From NCBI GenBank assembly GCA_013298025.1, contig JAAFJE010000012.1:1-64000 (forward strand): a stretch of 64,000 nt of DNA. The letters are read 5' to 3'. Shown here one piece after another: positions 7,717-15,759 of the stretch. The notes beneath the pieces were generated by a model. The model was not told the origin of the DNA. It saw nothing but the letters and a program-made list of their open reading frames with translations, and searched no databases. How positions within the stretch are numbered: the first letter of the stretch is position 1; every line of letters begins with the position of its first letter. Origin of the DNA: Cytophagales bacterium. Its GTDB lineage: Bacteria; Bacteroidota; Bacteroidia; Cytophagales; Spirosomataceae. The translations under genes were made by a program, and so were the position numbers.

Positions 7717-9060
7717 TTAAGCTTTTTGTAAGGCAGGTTTGATATTGTAATTACTGGTTTTTCTGAATACCGCTTCCAACACTTCTCCTTTGATAAACTG
7801 TAAGGCATTTTTGCTTGTAATCGCCTCTTGCATAATCGGCATTACCGCCCGATACGCCTCCAGAGTATAAGCAATATCGGCATCGCTGTGGCTGTAGCAC
7901 ATATTATGAAAACCTGCCCAAAGAATGCCTCGCTTAATCATTTCTTGCTGCATAAGGGTTTTTAGCTCTAAGCCATTGCCTGCTTCTGGGCTAAACGTGA
8001 CCATCGAGCGACAAGGGTAGCCGATACATTTGGTATAGGCTTGTAGTCCAAACTCGGCTGCGATTTGGTTATAGCCATCGAGGAGCAATTGCCCTTTTTC
8101 GGCTAAATATGCTGGTACTTGTTTGTCACGTAGTTCTTTGATGGTTGCCATACAAGCCGCCAACGAAAGTGTTTCTCCGCCAAAAGTCGTATAACTAAAT
8201 ACCTCTTTATTAAACAGTTCCATTACATCGGCACGACCTGTCAGCAAAGCAATGGGCATTCCGTTGGCACAAGCTTTAGAATAAACCGCCAAATCGGCTT
8301 TAACGCCAAAGTATTCCTGAGCACCGCCAAGAGCAATTCTAAAGCCCGTCCACATTTCATCGAAAATCAACAATGTACCGTTTTCTTTACAAGCTTCGGC
8401 AAGGTCTTGTAAGAAAGTGGCATGAGGTTTTTCAAAAATAAACGGTTCTAAAATCACTGCCGCTACGTCTTCGTCTAAGGCCGCTTTGATACTTTCGATG
8501 TCGTTGTATTCAAAGGTGTAAGTCATGTTTTGAATCGCCTCTGGAATACCTGCGTTACGGCTCGTAATGCCAATATACCAATCGTGCCAACCGTGGTAGC
8601 CACAACAAAATATCTTTTCTCTTCCTGTAAAAGCCCTTGCCAAGCGTACTGCTGCCGAACAAACATCGGCACCTGTTTTGGCAATTTTAACGGCTTCGGC
8701 ATTAGGAATTACTGCTTGGATTAATTCCGATAACTCTACTTCTAAAGGGTGCATCAACGAAAACGAAATACCATCTTGCAATTGGGCTTTAATGGCTTCG
8801 TCCACGGCAGGATAGCAATAACCCAACGATACAGGGCCAATGGCGGCGTTGTAGTCGATGTACTCATTGCCGTCAACATCCCACACGTGCGAGCCTTGTC
8901 CTTTGACGAGGTATTTGGGTGCTACGCCTTTGGTAAATTGCCCTGGGCCTTTGGCTAAGGTCTGTGTCACAGGCTTTTGCACCGCCAAAGCACGTTCGTA
9001 CAAGTTGTCGGAAAGACTAATATTAGGATAATGTGCGTTAAATTTTACTCCGTTTGGCAT
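7717..9060 (-). CDS. Class III PLP aminotransferase, glutamate-1-semialdehyde aminotransferase-like
   Basis: This 447-residue PLP enzyme belongs to fold type I, class III. YHGWHDWY (155-162) is the cofactor-stacking region, D234-E235 in LIFDEMWTGFR binds the pyridine ring, and K262 in YSKACANGMPI is the Schiff-base lysine. It resembles glutamate-1-semialdehyde aminomutase (HemL), but the location inside a sugar cluster, 4 bp from an SDR and 50 bp from a transketolase, points to amination of a keto or aldehyde sugar instead of tetrapyrrole synthesis. Similar HemL-like aminotransferases occur in surface-polysaccharide loci. Its exact substrate cannot be read from the sequence. Confidence 0.88.
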   Translation of the reverse strand: MPNGVKFNAHYPNISLSDNLYERALAVQKPVTQTLAKGPGQFTKGVAPKYLVKGQGSHVWDVDGNEYIDYNAAIGPVSLGYCYPAVDEAIKAQLQDGISFSLMHPLEVELSELIQAVIPNAEAVKIAKTGADVCSAAVRLARAFTGREKIFCCGYHGWHDWYIGITSRNAGIPEAIQNMTYTFEYNDIESIKAALDEDVAAVILEPFIFEKPHATFLQDLAEACKENGTLLIFDEMWTGFRIALGGAQEYFGVKADLAVYSKACANGMPIALLTGRADVMELFNKEVFSYTTFGGETLSLAACMATIKELRDKQVPAYLAEKGQLLLDGYNQIAAEFGLQAYTKCIGYPCRSMVTFSPEAGNGLELKTLMQQEMIKRGILWAGFHNMCYSHSDADIAYTLEAYRAVMPIMQEAITSKNALQFIKGEVLEAVFRKTSNYNIKPALQKA

Positions 9061-9110
9061 ATCTAAATATGAATAGTGAGCGAGGATTTATCTGCTCTTT
9101 TTATAAAAAC

Positions 9111-10049
9111 TTACTCGGCAAAAGCCGTTTGTTCAATCGCTGGTTGGAAAGCTTGGGTTGTATAGCCTAAGATTTTTTCAGCCATTTGTTTTCCTGTAAA
9201 ACCTTCATACGCAAGCACTTCTGGCAATCGGGCTGGTTTGAACCATTTTTCTTCTAAAGCAATGGGTAATACCTTGGCTGTTTGTTGGTGTTTCAACAAA
9301 ACCTCTGCCACAATGCTATATAAACCACCCGTGATAAAATGGTCTTCTATTGTCACCAACAAATCCGATTCGGTAGCCAAGCGTAAAAGCAAAGCTTGGT
9401 CGATGGGTTTGAGTGTACGCATATTTACCACACCTACCGAAAGCCCTTCTTCTCGTAAAATTGCAGCGGCAATCAAGGTTTGTTCCAACATAAAACCGTA
9501 GGTAAGCAAGGTTACGTCTTTGCCCTCGGCAATCACTTCGGCTTTGCCAATGGCAACCTCCGTTTGGTGTTGATAGGTACTTTCTCGGTGACAAATACGG
9601 ATATAAGCCGGTTGAGGCGATTGTAAAATTAGGGGTAACATCAAGCCTAATTCTTGGGCATCGGCAGGGGCAAATACCTGCATACTCGGAATACCACGCA
9701 TCAACGAAACATCTTCTATGGCTTGGTGTGTGGGACCATTGCCATCCGACAAAAACCCTGGTATAAAGGCACTTAACTTAACGGGCAAATTAGGAATGCC
9801 GGCATCGGTACGCACAAATTCAAAGGCACGCATCGATAAAAACGAAGCCAAGGCGTGCAGCACTGGAATACGACCACGCAAAGCCAAGCCTGCTGCCGCT
9901 CCTACCATACATTGTTCGGTAATGCCCGTATCAATAAATCGTTTGCCTAAAACGGCTGGAAGATTGCGAATTAAAGCTCTATTTTCGGCTGTCATTACCA
10001 CGATACGCTCGTCGGCAAGAGCCATTTCTTTTAGTAGTTCTTCGTACAT
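9111..10049 (-). CDS. Transketolase C-terminal subunit (pyrimidine-binding and C-terminal domains)
   Basis: The 312-residue protein matches the second half of a transketolase. E45 in FIDTGITEQCMVGAAAGLA is the glutamate that activates the thiamine diphosphate pyrimidine ring. The C-terminal domain from about residue 190 has TIEDHFITGGLYSIVAE. It lies 100 bp downstream of the N-terminal subunit gene, so the enzyme works as a two-subunit complex. It cannot be the housekeeping transketolase by context alone, since all its neighbours are sugar-modifying genes. A role in producing or cleaving a ketose precursor for the nonulosonic-type sugar is inferred. Confidence 0.9.
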   Translation of the reverse strand: MYEELLKEMALADERIVVMTAENRALIRNLPAVLGKRFIDTGITEQCMVGAAAGLALRGRIPVLHALASFLSMRAFEFVRTDAGIPNLPVKLSAFIPGFLSDGNGPTHQAIEDVSLMRGIPSMQVFAPADAQELGLMLPLILQSPQPAYIRICHRESTYQHQTEVAIGKAEVIAEGKDVTLLTYGFMLEQTLIAAAILREEGLSVGVVNMRTLKPIDQALLLRLATESDLLVTIEDHFITGGLYSIVAEVLLKHQQTAKVLPIALEEKWFKPARLPEVLAYEGFTGKQMAEKILGYTTQAFQPAIEQTAFAE

Positions 10050-10054
10050 GGATT

Positions 10055-10140
10055 TAATTAGTTAGTTGTGAATGAGTGAGTTGTGATTAAGTAGATTAAA
10101 GAAATCATATAATTCACCATTCACCAATTCACCATTCGCA
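10055..10140. repeat. Dispersed arm repeat between the transketolase halves
   Basis: The 100-bp gap reads gttgtgaatgagtgagttgtg on the left and ttcaccattcaccaattcaccatt on the right, a further member of the paired arm family. It separates two genes that must be made together, so it is presumably transcribed. Confidence 0.6.
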
Positions 10141-10149
10141 TAATTGCGT

Positions 10150-11007
10150 CTATCTCACCACCAAGGTTTCTGATGCCAAGGTAGCGGCGTGTTCGCCGTG
10201 GAGTTCTTGCAAAAGCTGTTCGATTTCTGATGCGGTAAAATTACAAAACCAACGGTCGGCACGGGCTTCTATGCTGGGCAAACCTTTGCCACGCACGGTA
10301 TCGGCAATGACGATGCTAGGTTTATTTTTCTTGTAAGGTAAATCGGCAAAAGCTTCTTCTAAATCCATAAAGTTATGGCCATTGATGCGACAAACCTCCC
10401 AACCAAATGCCTCAAATTTATCGACCAATGGCTCTAAAGGAATCAGTTCTTCGGTAGCCATATTGGCTTGGAAATGGTTGCGGTCAACTACAAAAATAAG
10501 GTTGTCGAGCTTGTGTGCATGAGCCACCAATACCGCTTCCCAAACCGAACCCTCGTTGAGTTCGCCATCGCCCAAAATACATACCACACGGTTGTTGCCT
10601 CCACTGATTTTTATATCCATCGCTACGCCCACAGCTACCGCAGGCAAATGCCCAAGCGAACCGCTATGAAACTCAATAGCAGGCACTTTGGTGTTTGGAT
10701 GCCAGTAAATATGGTCGTTGGTCGAAAGGTGATTTTGCAGTCGCTCTGCTTCTAAAACACCCATTTCTACCAACGTTCCATACAGGGCAGGTACATCATG
10801 ACCTTTCGAGAGAAACAAATAATCTCGGTCGGGGTCTGATAGGTTTTGAGGGTCTATGTTCAAAAATTCTTGATACAGATATACAATCAAATCGGTAGCC
10901 GAAAGCGATGCCCCCAAAAAGCAACCGCCATCAGTTGCCAACTGAATAATACGCTCTCGCACACGCAAAGCCGTTTGCTCTAATTGTTGTAGTTTTAGCT
11001 CGTTCAT
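10150..11007 (-). CDS. Transketolase N-terminal subunit (thiamine diphosphate domain)
   Basis: The 285-residue protein is the thiamine-diphosphate-binding half of a transketolase. It has H70 in LSKGH, H120 in SGSLGH, and GDGELNEGSVWEA starting at 146, with the paired asparagine site reading VVDRNHFQAN near 173-182. The length matches split transketolases, whose two halves are encoded by adjacent genes. It precedes the C-terminal subunit in the minus-strand operon. The 230-bp region upstream, towards the cytidylyltransferase gene, holds a repeat and a 14-bp hairpin, so transcription from the promoter-proximal genes may be attenuated here. Confidence 0.9.
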   Translation of the reverse strand: MNELKLQQLEQTALRVRERIIQLATDGGCFLGASLSATDLIVYLYQEFLNIDPQNLSDPDRDYLFLSKGHDVPALYGTLVEMGVLEAERLQNHLSTNDHIYWHPNTKVPAIEFHSGSLGHLPAVAVGVAMDIKISGGNNRVVCILGDGELNEGSVWEAVLVAHAHKLDNLIFVVDRNHFQANMATEELIPLEPLVDKFEAFGWEVCRINGHNFMDLEEAFADLPYKKNKPSIVIADTVRGKGLPSIEARADRWFCNFTASEIEQLLQELHGEHAATLASETLVVR

Positions 11008-11017
11008 TACTATTGGT

Positions 11018-11135
11018 AAATTGAGTGATTGAGTGAATGGGTGATTGAGTGATTTAAGCTTTTTACTTTCAAATATTTAAATAATCGTGAAAATCAAAAC
11101 AATAATTCACTAATTGACCATTCACAATTTTTCAT
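11018..11135. repeat. Dispersed arm repeat
   Basis: Left arm ttgagtgattgagtgaatggg, right arm ttcactaattgaccattcac. The middle has the sequence gaaaatcaaaacaataatt that recurs near 26.75 kb. Confidence 0.6.
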
Positions 11136-11170
11136 TGTTATAGGGTTTGAGCGTAAGACAGGAGCTATTG

Positions 11171-11210
11171 GTTATGTTTTATCACAAAAAATCTCATGAT
11201 AAAACATAAC
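11171..11210. repeat. 14-bp perfect inverted repeat (hairpin)
   Basis: gttatgttttatca (11171-11184) pairs with tgataaaacataac (11197-11210) across a 12-base loop. It lies 27 bp beyond the 3' end of the cytidylyltransferase gene. It may be an attenuator, mRNA end or operator; there is no strong T run. Confidence 0.7.
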
Positions 11211-11237
11211 GAATAGAAGGGTTTTCTCTCACCTCAA

Positions 11238-12050
11238 CTATACTTTTCTGGTCATAGATGGCTCAATGGTTTTGAGTTCATCGAGATGATGACGGTACCA
11301 GTTTACACCAGCCCATTGGGCATTAAGCTCCATGATTTCAGGCTTTTGCGTCAATAATTTTAAAACATCTTCCAAAGAGAAGTAAGGTTTGACAGGATAA
11401 AGCTCCTCAAAAACCCGCTCAATAAATTGGTAGTCTTCATGATAATCTATGGTAAATCTATGTGACATCGAATAATCTAAACCTGTTTCCCATACAACAT
11501 TGCCTATGCGGAATTTATCAGGGTTTTCCCATAAATAAGGCGTTGTATGTTCTAATTCTAAAGGCCTTGTAGCCTCTTCCCAAGCCTTCGTGAGGGCTTT
11601 GAAAGACATCACTTCTACATCGTTTCCATCTGGATAAGTGGCTGGATGCAAATTACTTACGTAGTCGTATTTTGCTTGATTTTCTACGTAAAAATCCAAT
11701 ACTTTGTCCACTACGGCAGGGTCTATGAGTGGGCAATCCGAAGGGATTTTTACCACCACATCGGCTTGGGTCAAATGCCCTACTTGCCAATGCCTATCAA
11801 GCACATCGTTCATGCTACCACGGTAGCAATCAATATCGTATTTTTTACAAAACCGTTCAATGGCATCATCTTCTGCGGTATCGGACGTAGCAATAACGAT
11901 ATGAATTATACGCTTTACTTGTTGTAGGCGTTCAATCATACGCCACAACAAAGGTTCGCCCAAAATGTTGAGCATCACTTTACCGGGCAATCTACTCGAT
12001 GTCATGCGGGCTTGTACTACCACAGCAATATTTAAGTCGGTTCTCTTCAT
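11238..12050 (-). CDS. spsF: SpsF-like cytidylyltransferase
   Basis: This 270-residue nucleotidyltransferase belongs to the SpsF group (spore coat polysaccharide protein F), related to CMP-sialic acid and CMP-Kdo synthetases. VVQARMTSSRLPGKV (11-25) is the nucleotide-binding signature, followed by the LLWRMIERL segment. PSDCPLIDP near 104-112 holds the metal-binding acidic site. In context it should load the 2-keto-3-deoxy sugar made by the NeuB-like enzyme onto CMP. It ends 230 bp before the transketolase genes and starts 10 bp after the stop of the upstream glycosyltransferase gene. I am confident of the family; the activated sugar is unknown. Confidence 0.85.
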   Translation of the reverse strand: MKRTDLNIAVVVQARMTSSRLPGKVMLNILGEPLLWRMIERLQQVKRIIHIVIATSDTAEDDAIERFCKKYDIDCYRGSMNDVLDRHWQVGHLTQADVVVKIPSDCPLIDPAVVDKVLDFYVENQAKYDYVSNLHPATYPDGNDVEVMSFKALTKAWEEATRPLELEHTTPYLWENPDKFRIGNVVWETGLDYSMSHRFTIDYHEDYQFIERVFEELYPVKPYFSLEDVLKLLTQKPEIMELNAQWAGVNWYRHHLDELKTIEPSMTRKV

Positions 12051-12060
12051 TTCCTTTGAA

Positions 12061-13101
12061 TTATTCGCACAATGCCTCTGCTGCTAGGGGCAGTTCAAAA
12101 CGATATTGCTTCATGAAATCTTCTTTTTTACCTGTAAATTCCAGAAAATCACGACATACTTTGGCGATATTACGGGCAGAAGTTCCGCCATTTTGTATGG
12201 GGGCAAGGCGTTTCAGTTCGTCCACATCGAAATACGAATGTACTGGCTTGCCCAAAGCGATGCCCACATATACCAAAGTAGAATATTGCGTAATCAATTC
12301 GGCACAATTGGCTATCATCTGGTTTACGTTGCCGTTGGTAAAAATCATCGTACCTGCTGGCGTATGAGCCTTGATTTCGGCAATGGCACGTTCTACTATT
12401 TCATTTGGGTGTAGCTTAAATACTAGCTTGCGTCCTTGGGCTATTTTTACACATTTTTTGATAAAACCAATTCTATCGTCGGGTCTGAAACATTCTCTAA
12501 TATCAGAAGTCGTCACCAACACATAATCGTGCATCGCTAAATCATTGTCGAGAAACTGCTCACAGTTATCGAAATTCGGAATACCCGTGGCAATAAGTTT
12601 TTGGGCATCGGTTCCCATGTTCGAGAAATAAGCCTTATAACCTTCCGAAGCCGCACAATACACATCGCAGATATTCGACGAGCCATTGAGCGATGTACCA
12701 ATCGCCAAATAAGGTGGCAAATGCAAGCGTTTTACCCATTTGCTCATAGGCGTACATTCGTCAATCATGCCTTCTTGCACCCAAAGTGTTTTGGTTTGCA
12801 ACATACGGTCGGGGATAATCAAATCGGAACAATACACGACCAAATCGTAGCGATTTTGTAATGCTTTGTAATCCATCGGTAAATGATGGGTATTACAATA
12901 CGCTTCTGAGTTTTGGCGAAATTGTCCAGCCAGTACCGTTCTATCGGCCAAAGAAGTATTTTCGATTACCCAATTAATCAAAGGTGAATCGGCAAAAATT
13001 TGACTAAACCAACACTCATATTCGGGCAAATGCTTCGAGATTTGGTGCATTTGCGAGGTTTGGTTGATAGACCCTGTAATAAACAAGACTTTTTTCCGCA
13101 T
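12061..13101 (-). CDS. GT-B glycosyltransferase with HP motif, candidate nonulosonate transferase
   Basis: From ATG 13101 (MRKKVLFITG) the protein has 346 residues. It resembles the polysialyltransferase/CDP-glycerol transferase type of GT-B fold. FKLHPNE (228-234) holds an HP motif, VQEG (108-111) is close to the acidic-acidic-glycine motif, and S274-T275 in TQYSTLVYVG follows. These three marks are shared by several bacterial sialyltransferase families that use CMP donors. Being directly upstream of an SpsF-like cytidylyltransferase, it probably transfers the CMP-activated sugar of this cluster. It is the first gene of the minus-strand operon. A CDP-alditol donor is the main alternative. 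Confidence 0.6.
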   Translation of the reverse strand: MRKKVLFITGSINQTSQMHQISKHLPEYECWFSQIFADSPLINWVIENTSLADRTVLAGQFRQNSEAYCNTHHLPMDYKALQNRYDLVVYCSDLIIPDRMLQTKTLWVQEGMIDECTPMSKWVKRLHLPPYLAIGTSLNGSSNICDVYCAASEGYKAYFSNMGTDAQKLIATGIPNFDNCEQFLDNDLAMHDYVLVTTSDIRECFRPDDRIGFIKKCVKIAQGRKLVFKLHPNEIVERAIAEIKAHTPAGTMIFTNGNVNQMIANCAELITQYSTLVYVGIALGKPVHSYFDVDELKRLAPIQNGGTSARNIAKVCRDFLEFTGKKEDFMKQYRFELPLAAEALCE

Positions 13102-13240
13102 AATACTTTCAGGCTTAATTTCTACGTAAAAATACAGCATTAATATTACCTGAATATTAGGAAGTTATTACGAAATAGGTAGTTAATAATTTGATAATAT
13201 TTGTTTTTCCGTTATCTGTGTGTCAGTTATCTGTTATCCA

Positions 13241-13480
13241 TTCAATGGGCGTTACCCCTTGTTGGTAGATTATGCCCTTGCAGGGCTTTGGGTGGCCGTT
13301 CAATGGGCGTTACCCCTTGTTGGTAGATTACGCCCTTGCAGGGCTTTGGGTGGCCGTTCAATGGGCGTTACCCCTTGTTGGTAGATTATGCCCTTGCAGG
13401 GCTTTGGGTGGGTAATGAATGGGTGTTATCCATTCAATGGGCGTTACCCATTGTTGATAGATTACGCCCTTGCAGGGCTG
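13241..13480 (+). repeat. 58-bp tandem double-hairpin repeat, four units
   Basis: Units start at 13241, 13299, 13357 and 13433. Each has hairpin 1 (caatgggcgttaccc(a/c)ttg), a linker close to ttgatagatta, and hairpin 2 (gcccttgcagggc). The first two steps are exactly 58 bp. Unit 3 carries an 18-base insertion that is itself a hairpin (gaatgggtgttatccattc). Unit 4 has the perfect form of hairpin 1. The same module recurs inverted at 62215-62330. Short frames through it are not genes. Confidence 0.9.
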
Positions 13481-13540
13481 GAATGCTACAACATAACAAA
13501 ATAGGAGGGTTAGCAATGCCATGTTTAAATAGTTTGTCAC

Positions 13541-13640
13541 ATCTTCAAATTCTCCCCATATTTTCAAATCTTCAAATTTCCACATTTTCAAATCTTCACA
13601 TTTTCAAATCTTCAAATCCACACCCCCCATTTTCAAATTC
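13541..13640 (+). repeat. Low-complexity ttcaaat/cttcaaat run
   Basis: About ten copies of (t)cttcaaat or tttcaaat lie in 100 bases between the tandem repeat and the DUF1080 gene. The reverse complement of the same word forms a run on the far side of that gene (15548-15649). Confidence 0.75.
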
Positions 13641-13744
13641 AAAAAATACTAAAACCCTGTTATCAGGACAGTGATTTACAAGAATATGCTTAATTTTATC
13701 AGTTGAATCCCAATTTTCAATTAGTAATCAAAAACATTCTTTCT

Positions 13745-15544
13745 ATGAGAAAACTACTCTTGGTAGCGTCTCTGTGTTTGCCTTTGCTGGCTTCGGCACA
13801 AGAGACAGTATCATTGAATGACTTATCATTCTGGCAACCTACAGGCAAAGCAAACTGGCAAATTGCCGGTGACGTAACCGCCGACCTCAGCAAAAACGAA
13901 AGCCTTCTTACAAGTCAAGGCAAGGGTATTTTAGTCAATTTGCCCGATGCCAACAACCGTGCCAACTTGCTTTCGGCTGGGTCTTTTGGTGATGTCGATG
14001 TAGAGTTCGACTTTATGATGGCGGCACATTCCAACTCTGGTTTTTACCTACAAGGACGCTATGAAATTCAGTTGCTCGATAGCTGGGGCGTACAAAAACC
14101 CGCTTATGGCGACTGTGGGGGTATTTACAAACGTCGTAAATTTATTCCACAAGAATACCTGTACGAAGGTCATGCTCCTCGTATCAATGCTTGTTTGGCA
14201 CCTGGCTTGTGGCAACACATCAAAATTGCTTTTCAAGCACCTCGTTTCGATGCGGCAGGCAACAAAATTGCCAATGCTAAGGTATTGCAGGTGGTCTTAA
14301 ATGGGGCTGTCATTCATGAAAATGTAGAACTAACAGGCCCTACAGGTGGCCCAATTTCAGAACAAGAAGCGGCATTAGGGCCATTCATGATTCAAGGCGA
14401 CCACGGTGCAGTGGCTTTTCGTAATTTCAAAATTGCTGATTTGAGTGGTAAACCTGCTGTTATGGGGCCTATTGCTTACAAGGTTTTTTACGGAAAGTTT
14501 AAAGAGCCTCAAGATTTTCTCAGCAAAAAACCCGATGCTACTGGCACAATTACGCAACTCAACTGGTCTGTAAGTAAGCAAACCAACGACTTTGCCCAAA
14601 TCTTCACGACAAGTCTTGATATTCCTAAAGCAGGAAAACACGCATTCGAGTTTCAGGTAGCAGGTAAATATTATGTAAAAGTAAATAACCAAGAAATCTT
14701 AGACGACGCTTGGACATTCTCCAGAGATAAACGTTATGCCACAGCCGACTTACCAGCAGGAAAAGTACCGGTAGAAATTACGGTTTATAAAACAGACGGT
14801 TGGATGCCTCCTATTTTAGGTATGTGGGTACAAGGCCCAAGTTTCCGTTCTACCACCTATCATAGTTTGGCTTCTACTTTGGCAGGACCTCCAGCAGACC
14901 CGATTTTATTGGATGCCAAAACGCCTACGGTTTTTCGTTCGTTCAGTGATTTGTACAAAGAAGGAAAGAAACTAAAAAGAGTGGTACACGCTGTCAATGT
15001 GGGTAATCCGAGCAATTTGCATTATACTTATGACCTCGACAACGGAGCAATTGTACAAATCTGGAAAGGCGATTTCTTAGATACTTCGCCTATGTGGGAC
15101 GACCGTGGCGATGGTTCTTCTCGTCCGAGAGGAGCAGTATTACCCTTGCTCGATACACCTTTGTTGGTATCAGCCACAGACCAAAGCAATTTGACCGATG
15201 TGCCTAGTGCCGCCGCAGCGTATCGTCCTTTGGGCTACGATATAGATGCCAACGATTTGCCCACATTCCGCTATAAAATATATGGTAGCGAAGTGGAGGA
15301 TAAAATCAGGATACAAGACAATAAATACTTGTTGCGTACCCTCAGCATCAAAAATCCTACGACTGGAGCAAGCATTCGTTTGGCTATCGGACAAGGCATC
15401 ACCAAAATCAGCGACGATACTTTTGCCATCGACGGTAAGAGTTATTACATCAAAGCTACGGGTGCAAGCATCGAGCAAGTAGGCAACCAACAAGCATTGC
15501 TTTTACCTGCAAGCGAGAAAGTACAATATGCAATTATGTGGTAG
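13745..15544 (+). CDS. Secreted DUF1080 (3-keto-disaccharide hydrolase / LamG-like) protein
   Basis: The ATG at 13745 gives a 599-residue protein with a clear signal peptide (MRKLLLVASLCLPLLASAQ). A TTG 42 bp upstream would add residues ahead of the signal peptide and is rejected. Residues about 30-230 are a DUF1080 concanavalin-like jelly roll (LNDLSFWQPTG; SGFYLQGRYEIQLLDSWG; FRNFKIADL near its end). The middle (about 250-380) looks like a second beta-rich, PA14-like module, and the rest is unassigned. DUF1080 enzymes cleave 3-keto-glycosides or related sugars. The next gene, a periplasmic propeller-cytochrome, would fit an extracytoplasmic sugar-oxidation route. Confidence 0.8.
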   Translation: MRKLLLVASLCLPLLASAQETVSLNDLSFWQPTGKANWQIAGDVTADLSKNESLLTSQGKGILVNLPDANNRANLLSAGSFGDVDVEFDFMMAAHSNSGFYLQGRYEIQLLDSWGVQKPAYGDCGGIYKRRKFIPQEYLYEGHAPRINACLAPGLWQHIKIAFQAPRFDAAGNKIANAKVLQVVLNGAVIHENVELTGPTGGPISEQEAALGPFMIQGDHGAVAFRNFKIADLSGKPAVMGPIAYKVFYGKFKEPQDFLSKKPDATGTITQLNWSVSKQTNDFAQIFTTSLDIPKAGKHAFEFQVAGKYYVKVNNQEILDDAWTFSRDKRYATADLPAGKVPVEITVYKTDGWMPPILGMWVQGPSFRSTTYHSLASTLAGPPADPILLDAKTPTVFRSFSDLYKEGKKLKRVVHAVNVGNPSNLHYTYDLDNGAIVQIWKGDFLDTSPMWDDRGDGSSRPRGAVLPLLDTPLLVSATDQSNLTDVPSAAAAYRPLGYDIDANDLPTFRYKIYGSEVEDKIRIQDNKYLLRTLSIKNPTTGASIRLAIGQGITKISDDTFAIDGKSYYIKATGASIEQVGNQQALLLPASEKVQYAIMW

Positions 15545-15547
15545 GGG

Positions 15548-15649
15548 TTGAAGATTTGAAAATTTGAGAATTTGAAGATTTGAGAATTTAAAGATTTGGG
15601 GATTTGAAAGTTTGAAGATTTGAGAATTTGAAGGTTTGAAGATTTGAAA
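15548..15649 (+). repeat. Low-complexity gaagatttgaaaatttg run
   Basis: Repeats of gaagatttga and gaatttga directly after the DUF1080 stop. They are the reverse complement of the run at 13541-13640, so the gene is bracketed by inverted low-complexity DNA. Confidence 0.75.
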
Positions 15650-15675
15650 ATGCGTATTTTAATTCATAAATACTA

Positions 15676-15712
15676 ATGCAATCACTCAATCACTCATTCG
15701 CTAACTCACTCA
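15676..15712. repeat. Dispersed arm repeat, single arm
   Basis: Contains caatcactcaatcactcattc and gctaactcactcaa, a single arm of the dispersed family, 48 bp before the cytochrome gene. Confidence 0.5.
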
Positions 15713-15759
15713 ATAAGACGTTGCCAGCATCTTTACGGATTATTTACTAAATAAAAACG

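Noticed and set aside
4889-13101. Legionaminic or pseudaminic acid pathway
   Set aside because: The diagnostic dehydratase, UDP-sugar aminotransferase, acetyltransferase and UDP-sugar hydrolase genes are absent.
13241-13480. CRISPR-like array
   Set aside because: The whole unit is repeated, with no unique spacers between the copies and no cas genes.
13241-13674. Frames of 77-112 codons on both strands through the tandem repeat
   Set aside because: They translate a 58-bp structured repeat and low-complexity DNA; the residues repeat with the DNA unit and match no family.
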